DNA of 64,000 nt from Rosellinia necatrix (lineage: Eukaryota > Ascomycota > Sordariomycetes > Xylariales > Xylariaceae), in contig JAGYVD010000011.1 in the NCBI GenBank assembly GCA_021209875.1, positions 535,871 to 599,870 on the forward strand, read 5' to 3'. The notes under the pieces are model-generated. The model was given only the letters and a program-made list of their open reading frames with translations. It was not told the origin of the DNA and made no database searches. Position 1 is the first letter of the stretch; the number at the start of each line of letters is the position of its first letter. Shown here one piece after another: positions 50,767 through 61,011 of this stretch. Position numbers and translations under genes: made by a program.

Positions 50767-51139
50767 AGGCCTATAATAAATAAAATAAAAATAGTTTATT
50801 AGCTATTTTAGCTAGCTTTATTTAAATAGTATAGTTAAGTTTTTATTTAGATTATAATTTATTACTTATAGTAAATTATTATATAAAACTTTAAAATATT
50901 TTTATTATATTAAATTTATTTTTTAAATTGTTATAATATTAATTATATTAATAAATTAATATAAATAATAAAATTTAATAATTTTAAAATATATTATATA
51001 TAATATCTGTTTTTTATAAGCTATTTAATTTAAAACTTTTAAATAATTATATAATAAATTATAACAATTTATTTAATAATTAAATTAAATAAAAATATAA
51101 AATTAAAATTATTATATATAAAATATTTTAGTTTATATT

Positions 51140-51446
51140 TAATAAGCTTTATATATATAATATATATACTATTTATATATAAAACAGAATATAACTTTTA
51201 TTATAATAATATTTATTATGTTTAATTATTTTATTTAAATAATTATTATATATAATATTATTTTAAATTTTATATAAAAATTCTGCTAATATATAACTTA
51301 TTAAAATAATAGCGATAATATAGCTTGTTTTATATATAAAATATATACGTTATATATATATATAATATATATATTATATGTTTATATAAAATATATATAT
51401 ATATAATAGCTATAAATAACTATAATTAATTATTATAGTTTAATAT
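51140..51446 (-). repeat. ~300-bp dispersed repeat, second reverse copy
   Basis: Aligns to 50221-50524: TAATAAGCTTTATATA, TATAAAACAGAATATAACTTTTATTATA, ATTCTGCTAATATATAACTTATTAAAATAA and GCTATAAATAACTATAATTAATTATTATAGTT. It sits at the exact point where homology of the 2-kb module stops, so it may have been involved in, or postdate, that junction. Confidence 0.75.
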
Positions 51447-51712
51447 TAGCTTTTTTTTTATTAGTTATAGTTTTTATTTATACGTTATTTTATTTATATA
51501 TAATTATTTATATATATATAATTATTTATTTATATATAATTGTTTTTATATAAAGTTTTCTGTTTATACGCAGCTTTAATTTATATATGCTTTATATAGC
51601 TGCTGCTTAATACTTAAGCTTAAGTTTAAAATTATTAACGTGCTTTCTGCTGTTTAAATATATATACGGCTTTATTTACAGCTAATTTTTTATTCTGTTA
51701 TTCCGTTTGTTT

Positions 51713-51753
<41 letters not shown>

Positions 51754-54401
51754 TTTTTTGTATAATATAAATGCTAACTTTAAAAGCTGCAGTATTAACA
51801 ATAATAATAATAATAATAATATTTACTGTTGTTTTATTGCTGCTGCTGCTGTTTTTACGCTGCTTGCTTGTTTTACTTTTTTTTACGCTTTTTAATAAAA
51901 AATATTTTATAGTTTGTAAACTTTGTTTATATAAAAAAACAGCTAAATAAAAGTTTATTATTTTTATAAAAATTTAAGCTTGCTTTAATATAGTTTTTAT
52001 ATATTAACGTACGTAATTTTTTTAAGCAGATAATTATTTATATATTTTATTTTTTTTTTTTTTAATAAGTTTTATATATAATAAAATATTAAAAATATTA
52101 TCGCTACTGCTTTTTTATAACATTTTATTTTAAATAACAGCTTTAAATATTTTTATAAATATTTAAACTAAGTTTATTTATTATAAAATTATTTTAAACT
52201 TTTTAATTTAAAACTAAAAAATTTAATATTTAAAATATATATAAATAAACTATATAATAACTGCTGCTATAATTAAAAGCTTTAATTAATTTATATTATT
52301 AAATTTTTAGTTTTAAAAAACGTTTATGTTTTTTATATTTAACGCTTATATAAAACGCGATATTTTATTATAGCTAAAAAAAAAAAAAAAATAAATAAAT
52401 TTATTTTTTTTTTTTATGTTTTACTTTTTATATATAAATAATATAAAATAAAATATAGTTTATATAAACATAAAAATAAAATGTAGTTTATATATGTTTT
52501 TTCGTGCGTAAAAAAAAAAAAAAAAAAAATAATTTTAATTTTTTTTTTTTTTAAAAAAAAAAATAATTAATTATATATAAATAAAAAATATAAGCTTAAA
52601 GTTTATTATATTAATTTATTTATAAACTATAAATTTTAAGTTTTATTAAGTTTAATTAAAATTAAACTTAAAATATATAACAGCTAACTATTATATATAT
52701 TATTATTATATTATTAAAGCCTGTTTTTAAAAAGTCAGGCTTTTAATAATAATTATATGTTTTTTTTATAAATAAAATAAAGTTTAAGCTATTATTATAT
52801 AAAAAAAAAAAAAAAATATTAAAATAAAAAATAATAAAAATAATAAAGCCTAAAGTTTATAATATTTTTTATAAACTTTAAACTTTATAAGCTTTAGCTA
52901 AAAATTAAACTTAAGTTATATAATAATTAAATATAATATATATTGCTATTATATTATTAAGGCCTGTTTTTTTAAAAGTTAGATTTTAGTTATGCTTATA
53001 TTTTTATTATATAATAAAATAAAATTTATATTTTATTATATAAAAAATAACGTTTATTATTATATAAACTTTGCTTTTTTATTATTTTTGCTTTTTAATT
53101 TATTTTACGTACGTTTTAACTTATATAATTAGTTTATTTATAAATACTAAGTTTTTAAAGCTTAGTTTAGCTTTTATTTAATAAATATATTTATTAAGTT
53201 GTTAGTACTATTAATATATTATATTTTAAAGATTTTTTTTTTTTTATATAATTTTTAAAACAACATAATATTTATTATTAAACGTTTTTTTATATTATAT
53301 TTAGCTTAATTAAATAATTATATAATAATTTTAAATTTAAATATAAAACTATTAAAACTAAAAACGTTTAAAATAATTAAAATTTTTAAATTGTTATATA
53401 TAAAATTATTGCATTATTAAATCTATTAATTATATTATATAGCTTATTTATTAAAACATTTTAAATAATTTTTATATTTGCTAAAGTTTTAATATATAAT
53501 ATTTTTAATTATTTTAAAACTTGATTTTTTTTTTATATAATGTTTTATTATTAATATAATAAAAATGTAAGCTAAAAATTTATATTAGTGTTATTTATAA
53601 AAATCTGTTAATAAAATAAATAGTTTTATATATATTAAGTTTAATAATATAAAATTAAACTTTGTTTAAAATTGTTTATTTATTATTAAATTTTTAGTTT
53701 AAGTTTTTAATATTATTTAAAGCCAGGTTAATTATTTAAACAGCTATTAATAAATTATATAAAGCTTTTAATTAATATATATTATTAATATAAGCTTTTT
53801 AGCCTGTTATAAAATATAGTTTTAAATAGTTTTTATTATATAAAAGTTAACCTAGGCTAATTATTTTTTTTTTTTTATATTAAAGTTATATTTTTTATAT
53901 AATAATATAATTAGCCGCTATTAAATTTAATTATATGTTTTAATTAAAGTATTTTTTTAGCTTTATATAAAAATTAGCTTATTTTAGCTTATGTTTTTTT
54001 TTAAAAGTTTAATATAATAAAACTAAATATATTATTTATTTATAAGCTAATAATACTAAAATTTTCTGGTTGTTTTATTATATATAATAAATATAAGTTA
54101 TATATAAATATAAATATATTTAATTATTTTTAATAATATTAATAATAAGTTTTAAACTAATATAGTTTTAATTTTGCTAGTTTATATAGTAGTTATATAA
54201 TTTTTAAAATTGTTTTTTAAAATATTTTAGCTTAAGTTTATTAAATAGTTATATAAAGATTTTTTTGCTAGCTTATTTTTTAATTATATATATATTTATA
54301 TAATATTTTAAAGTTTATTTAAAATATTATAATTATAAATTAATAAAAGTTTAAATGCTAGAAGCAGTTTTTAGCTTATTTATTAAATAATTAAAGATTA
54401 T
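51447..54401. other. T-rich decayed DNA, probable older minus-strand element
   Basis: Strong T bias on + over 3 kb, opposite to the A-rich retroelement interiors, suggests a decayed element in minus orientation. It contains a (TA)n tract at 51720-51750, (AAT)n at 51799-51820 next to TGCTGCTGCTG, and a pair of related segments with hairpins at 52590-53000 (see next entry). A short open frame at 51707-51895 crosses these simple repeats and is not a gene. Confidence 0.45.
52575..53000 (+). repeat. Two related ~260-bp segments carrying hairpins
   Basis: Segments starting near 52590 and 52850 share AAGCYTAAAGTTTATWATAT...TATAAACT, TTAAACTTAARWTATATAA, TATTATTAARGCCTG and a run of A. The first has a hairpin AAAGCCTG ... 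CAGGCTTT at 52727-52746; in the second the right arm has decayed to TTAGATTTT. The first AAAGTTTATA/TATAAACTTT stem is present in both. Confidence 0.6.
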
Positions 54402-54406
54402 ATAAA
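54402..54406 (+). other. Candidate 5-bp target-site duplication (left)
   Basis: ATAAA precedes the 5' LTR and also follows the 3' LTR at 61007-61011. Five bases is the usual length for gypsy elements, but the AT composition makes the match weak evidence. Confidence 0.4.
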
Positions 54407-54639
54407 AGTTATAAATAATTGGTTAGTTAATCGGGCATGTAGTACAGACTAGTATTTATATATTTGTTGCTAACTAGTGCGTATAGCGCACAGACTAGAC
54501 CTATTTTATATACCTGCATTTAGCTAGAATTTTAATAAGCTAATTTCTTTTATTTATTTTTTTTTTTTTTATATAGATTTTTATATAATATATTATTTAT
54601 TATTAAAGCTTTAATTTTTATTTATAACTAATGCAACAA
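54407..54639 (+). repeat. 5' LTR, family A
   Basis: Starts AGTTATAAATAATTGGTTAG and ends near TAATGCAACA. Differs from the 3' LTR almost only by transitions, for example GGGCATGTAG against AAACATATAG, and GTGCGTATAGCGCAC against ATATATATAACATAT. In other places this LTR is the more converted one (TATATATTTG against TGTACACCTG), so both decayed independently. Confidence 0.85.
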
Positions 54640-55260
54640 TTTATAGATTATTTTATTTTAAAATATTAAACTGCTTTTTAAATATTTTTACGAAAACAAT
54701 ATTAATAATATAATATTAACTTTTTATAAGCAATATTTATAAACGTGCTAAAATTTAGCATGTTAAAACGCTACTTTATTACGTAAAGTTTTTAAATTAC
54801 TAGCATATTTTATTAAAAACTTTTAATAATATATTTAAAACTAAATATATTTAAGTTATTTTTAAAAACTTAGTATAATATATTTAATTATTAAAGCTAA
54901 TATTAAAACTAAAGTTATATAAAACTTATTATTTAACTTTGCTTAAAAATTTTATTTATAAATTAAAACTTTGGACTTTTAAGTCGCTTTATATAATAAA
55001 ACTTATAAGTTTTTTTTATAAAATAGTTAGTATTTTAATATAAAATTTTGCTATAATTGCTATAAAAACATTAACAAGCTTTTTTTAAAAATTTATTATA
55101 AAAAAGCAATTTTATTTAGTTTAATTTTAATAGACTTATTAATATAAAATTATTTATAAATTTTATATAAACTTTTTATTTTATTATTTTTTAATAAAAT
55201 AAAATTAAAATATATATATTAATAGCTTTTAATAAATAATAATTAATTATTATTTTATTG

Positions 55261-56529
55261 CATGTTATACCGCCGGACAAATAAAAACTGTTATAAATAA
55301 GCTATAAAATTTAATGCTTATATTATAAAATATAAAAACATTTAATAAAAAATAAAAACAATTTAAAATATTAAAACAAAGCTAATAATAATTTATAAAC
55401 AACTATTTAATATTTAAAAAGCTTTATTAAAATATAATAAAAATTAAATAAATTATATAAATAAAACAAAAATATAAACTTTTTATATTTAAACCGTTTA
55501 AAAAACTAAATTAATAACGCAGCTATAAATTATATTATAGCTAAACTAAAAACTATAACAACTAATTATAACTATATTTAAAACTTATTAAATAAATTTA
55601 ATTAATAAATAGTTAATTTATTAAATTATATAAAAAACATTTGTTTTAAAATTTTAAAAAAAAATATAAAAATCGATTAAAATATTTATAAATAAATTTT
55701 ATAATAACGTTTTAAAAAATAAATAAAATTTAAAATATAATATTAAAATATAATTAACTGTTTTAAAATAAACGCGGACTAGTTCGCTAATAATAATATA
55801 AAATAAACAATATTAAGTCTTATTTTGTTAAAAAATATTTAAAAACTTAGTTTTATATTTATTTAATAAATACTTTAATATAATTATAACTTTAAAAACT
55901 TAATATAATATTTATATAATATTTATAAAATATAAACGTTTTAAAAAAAATAAAGCTGATTATAAAGCTTTAAATTTTAATAAATATATATTTATTAGAT
56001 TTATATAATTTAAAACAGATTTTATATGTTTTATTAAAAAACACGTTTTAATAAAACTAAATAAAAATTTAAAATAAATTATTATTATATAACTATTAAA
56101 ACTATTTTTAAATATTTAAAAACACTATAGATTTTAACGCTTATATAAATATTATATTTAAATAGCTTATTATTTATTTATAAATAATTAAAAAAAAATA
56201 AAGCCTGTAAAACAAAAAATAATATATAAAATATAATATATATTTATTATATTAAACCCTTTTTGGCTATAATAATTTAATTAATTTTGCTAGCAAACAT
56301 GTTTATAAAAAAACAAAAACCCCGACTTATAACCGAAGAAATAAAATAATTAATTGCTGAAAACAAATACTTTTAATATAAACAAAAAAAACATATTATT
56401 AAAAACTATTTTATAAAAGCTGTAGATCAGGCTTAACGTAATGTTTATATAAATATAATTATAAAAAAGTTTAAACTAGTAACTTTTAAAATTAAAAAAA
56501 ATGCGGCAGAAAAAACCAAAAAAAAATAA
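55261..56529 (+). pseudogene. Decayed gag of gypsy element
   Basis: The C-terminal part is readable from 56299: MFIKKQKPRLITEEIK then LIAENKYF, stop, YKQKKHIIKNY at 56368-56409, then a Lys-rich tail to a TAA at 56527. The segment has the exact spacing of a CX2CX4HX4C zinc knuckle with His kept and the three Cys positions now Tyr (TGY to TAY), which is what G-to-A mutation gives. Gag forms the particle and its knuckle binds the RNA. The N-terminal part is open only in pieces and in another phase, so its start is a guess. Confidence 0.65.
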
Positions 56530-56999
56530 CTTTAAAAAAAATAAACTTTTTTTTAAAAATAATATTATCGCATAAAAATAAAAAAAACTTAATAAATAAT
56601 TATTTAAATAAAATTTTTATTATATATTTATATTTTATATAGTAATAAACTATTATTTATTATTTTTAACGCATTTAATAATATAAAAGCCGGTATATAT
56701 ATAAATATAAATATATTTTTATTAAAAAATTATAAAGCTGTTAAACTTATTTATTAAAAAAAGTTTAAACTTAAATTAATAACTAAATATAACAGAAAAT
56801 TAATTAAAAATTAATTATGTTTTATGTTTAATTTTAAAAATATATAAAAAAACATTTAAAAATATATTTGTTAATATTTTAAACATAAAATAAAAATAAT
56901 ATTAAAAAAAAATAGTTTAAATAATATAATATATTATTTAATATTAAATAATATATATTAATTTTTTATTTTATTTGCTAAAATTATAAATATTATTAT

Positions 57000-59900
57000 A
57001 TGCTAGCTATAAATAAAACTAAAATATAGTTATAATATTTAAAATATTAAATAATATTAAATAAAAAATAAAAATATTAACTTTAAAATGCTTATTAAAA
57101 AAACTAAAAAAGCTAAAAAAGCTTCTGTAAAAAAATACTAATAATAAAAATAAAATTATAAAAAATCCAACTTTACGCTAAAAATATAAAAAATAAACCG
57201 AAACTTAAAAAACATATTTTGTTTAATAAACTTTTAAAGCTTTAAACTAAAAAAATCATATTAAATAAAAAATAATCTATATTTTTAAATTAAAAATTAA
57301 ATATTTTTAAACTTTATTATATAAAAAAACAAAATAAGCTAATATAAAAAAACTAAATATTTAAATTACTACTTTTAATACTGTTGTTTTTAAAACGTTA
57401 ATATATAAAAATAAAACCGATAATTAAGTATAAATTACTAGCATTTATTAAATTAATAAATTAATTAATTAAAAAAAAAAAAAAAAAAAATAAAAGCGTA
57501 AAAAAAATATTAAAACTTATACTTTTTAAATACTATAACTTATTAAATATGTTTAATAAAAAAATTTAAATAAATTGCCTTTTATTAATTTTAAATAAAC
57601 TATAAAATAAACTTTATAAATAGTAAGTTTTAAAAACTTAAAATATAATTTTTTATATAAAATATTATTTAATAAGCTGCACGCTATATAAAAACATTTA
57701 ATTAATAATTTATAAAAAATTTATTAAGCTAAATAACGTATTATATATTTTTTTAATATTATTTATCGAAAACTAACAAAAACTCTGTTTTTATATAAAC
57801 TATTAAAACTTAATAAAATTATAAAAAAAACTAATACTTGTTATTTTTTATTAAAAACCCTGTTTTATATTTTAATATTAAAATTTTTATAAAATTAATA
57901 TATAATAAATATTTTATTATATTAAAATATATTAAAAAACAAAAACTTTACTACGTTTTATATTAAATATAAAGCTTACTGTTATAAAGTTTTTTTATTT
58001 AATTAAACAAATAAACTTTTATATTTTAAAATATATTAATAATATATTATTTAATTTTTTAAATAACTTTTATAGCATATATATAAACAACGTTTTTATT
58101 TATTTTAATAATATAAAACTTACCGTATATATGTTTAAAAATGTTTTAAAACTATAAACGCAGAATTATAAGCTGACTTAAAAGTTAAATTTTATATAAA
58201 ATAAACTAAGTTTTTAAGTTATATAATAAATATTAATAATATTTGTATCGATTTTATTAAAATAAAGCTATAATAAATTAAAAAGTATTTATTACTATAA
58301 AAAATATATAGTTTTTTTTAAATTTTTATAATTTTTATAAAAGTTTATAAATAAATATAATTAAATAGCTTTTTTATAAACCGCTTAATAAAAAAAGCTT
58401 TTAAATAAACTAATAAATATAATAAAGCTTTTAACGTATTAAAAAAGCTTTAACTTTTTACTACTACTAAAATATTATAATTATAACTTATTTATTAAAA
58501 TAAAACTAATTTTTTAACAGAGTAGCTTTTAACGCGTTATTTTAGCTATATAAAAAATTAATATTTAACAGCTTATTTTTAAAAATATTATATAATATTA
58601 AGCTAAATTATAAAATTTTTAATAAAAAAATATTAGTAGTAGTTATAGCTTTAAAAAAATAACAATTTAAACTAATCAGCAGATAAAAAAAACTTTTTTT
58701 AATAATTATTAACTATTAAGCTTTAAAATATTTTAGCATAAAATAATATTTAAACTTATAATAAACAGAATAAATTAACTTATTTTTAAAATACGATTTT
58801 TTATTATTTTTCGACTAGAAAAAAATATAGTTGTAAATACTTTATTTTAAAAATAAAAAGATTTATTAATATAAAAAGCAAAAAAAAAAGCTTAAAAATA
58901 TTTAATAATATTTTAACTTATAAATAATATTATAAAACATATCTTAGGTTAAATAAAACATAATTATTAAATATTAGTAGTATATTTATATAAAAATTAA
59001 AAATTTTAAAAACTTCGACTAATTAAAAATATTAAAAAAACCGCAAAACCTCGGTATAAAATTTACTAACGTAAAACTAAAAAACTAAAAATAATAACTT
59101 TTAATAAATAATAAACAGATTAATAATAATAAATAAATAATTAGTAATATTAGATTATTTATATTTAAAAACTAAATTAATATAAAAAATCTACGACTAT
59201 ATATTTATAACATATTTAAAAAAATATAAAACTAAAAAACTAATATTAAAAAATATTAATAGTTTAAGCTAGCAAACAGTTATAACATTTATATAATAAA
59301 TTATATAAAATACCGCCCGGCAAAAATATTATGTAATAAAACTTTAAAAAAATTAAAACTTTTGTTAATATTTAATTATATATAACAACATTTAATAATA
59401 AACTTTAAACAAATGCTTTAAAATAAATATAGTTATAATAATACGTTTGTTATAATAAACCGATTAAAAAAAGCTTAAACAATTTTATATATTATATAAA
59501 CTACTGCAATAAATATATTAAAATATATTATAAAAACTATTTTAAATATTTAATATATTAGCAATAATAATTTTAAATTAAAGTTTATAATTTATTTCAG
59601 CATTTATAAACAAATTATATAAACTAATAAATATAAAATATATTTTAGCTTCTGCTGGCTATTATAAAATTATAAACAAGTAAAAATTATAAATAAATAT
59701 TTAAATTAATAACTACAACTATATATTAACTATTATTAAAACAATTAATTTAAACATATTTTAATAATAAATTATATATAAACAGCACTATTATATAAAT
59801 TAATAAATATATTATTTTATAAAACAGAAATAAAATTTTAATGCTTTTTATTTTAATTAAAAAACTAAACTGCAGCAAAAAGTTAAAAAAACTTTTAAAA

Positions 59901-60740
59901 AAAAAAAAAACTTTAAAAACAAAAGCTTAAAATAAAACAAAAAATCGTTTAATTTATAAATTTAATAAAAAACATTTAATTTAAACTTAGACTTATATAA
60001 TTAAATAAGCTAACTATAAGCAAAAAACCCGATTTTAATATAAGCAACTATATATTAATTTTAAAAAAAACAATTATAAAACTAACTAATTATTTAATAA
60101 GCTAAACTTTTTATAATATAATAAAGTTTAAAATAATTAATAAAAATAATAATATTTTATATTAAACGTTTTTTTTATAAAACAATAAACCGTTATTATA
60201 TTAATAAATTATAATTATTTTAATAACTTACTGCTAGAACAAAAAACTAATAATTTAAATAATAAAATAATAAAACCTAAAAAAAAAAAAAAGTTTATAA
60301 TCGAAAAAATTAAGTCGTTAAAAATATATTATAAAAAACTATAATATTAAATAACTTAAAAAAAATAAAAAACTAATAATAAATAGTACTTCGTTTAAAA
60401 TTTTAAAATAATACAAAATTATTAAAAATTCTATAAAAATATTTAAACGCAGCAGAACTTTTAAAACGTTTAAAAAATTAGCTTAAAGCCGCAAAAAACA
60501 ACAAGTTAAATATAACATATAAAAATAACAATAAAATAATACAACAAAAAATAATAAAATAAAAACAAAAATAAATATAACAATAAATAAAAAATTAATA
60601 ATATAATATAAAAACTTATATAATAACTTAATAATATAAAAGCTTAGAAAATATAATATAAAAATAAAACTTAAAAGCAATTTTTTTTTTGTTAAAAGTA
60701 TATTTAAAAACTATATATTTAAATATAAACATAACTTAAA
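57000..60740 (+). pseudogene. Decayed pol of gypsy element (RT visible)
   Basis: Two RT landmarks are certain by eye. At 58068-58124 the frame reads FYSIYINNVFIYFNNIKLT, the catalytic YIDD-type box with both Asp now Asn. At 58267-58402, one phase away, it reads AIIN, stop, KVFITIKNI, stop, FFLNFYNFYK, the W..P....VQ.FLGF.NFYR region with Trp, Gln, Gly and Arg converted. The spacing between them is normal for the family. Protease, RNase H and integrase must lie around them; I cannot place them reliably. Confidence 0.75.
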
Positions 60741-60768
60741 AAATAAGCCGTTTTTTTTAAAAAAAAGT

Positions 60769-61006
60769 AGTTATAAATAATTAGTTAATTAATTAAACAT
60801 ATAGCATAGACTAGTATTTGTACACCTGTTGCTAATTAATATATATAACATATAAACTAGACTTATTTTTACACATCTGCATTTAGCCAGAATTTTAATA
60901 GGCTAATTCTTTTTATTTATTTTTTCCTTTTTTTATTTATAGATTTTTTATATAATATATTATTTATTGCTAAAGCTTTAACTTTTTATTTATAACTAAT
61001 ACAACA
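60769..61006 (+). repeat. 3' LTR, family A
   Basis: Matches the 5' LTR along its whole length, ending TAATACAACA, followed by ATAAA (61007-61011). Immediately upstream is a T run and AAAAAAAAGT at 60759-60768, a plausible polypurine tract. Confidence 0.85.
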
Positions 61007-61011
61007 ATAAA

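Larger units (their letters stand above)
48931..51139 (+). repeat. Duplicated 2-kb module, copy B (partner 33776-35735)
   Basis: Collinear with copy A throughout, including the CCTAGCATTTTTG core near 49830 and the stem-loop at 50744, but carrying an extra 304 bases at 50221. Differences are mainly transitions and small A/T indels. Homology ends at about 51139, where another copy of the 300-bp repeat begins. Confidence 0.88.
54407..61006 (+). mobile_element. Full-length Ty3/gypsy retrotransposon relic (family A)
   Basis: About 6.6 kb, bounded by ~235-base direct LTRs at 54407 and 60769, with a polypurine-like AAAAAAAAG just before the 3' LTR. Inside, in order, are a gag zinc-knuckle relic (56368) and reverse-transcriptase relics (58068 and 58267), all on +. 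All key residues have changed by transitions only (Cys to Tyr, Asp to Asn, Trp/Gln to stop), so the element is dead. It lies within T-rich older DNA, which suggests nesting. Confidence 0.85.

Noticed and set aside
59601..59640. Integrase HPQTDGQTE-type motif in the gypsy relic
   Set aside because: CAT TTA TAA ACA AAT matches H-P-Q-T-D after decay, but the following codons need an indel to continue; too weak to annotate.
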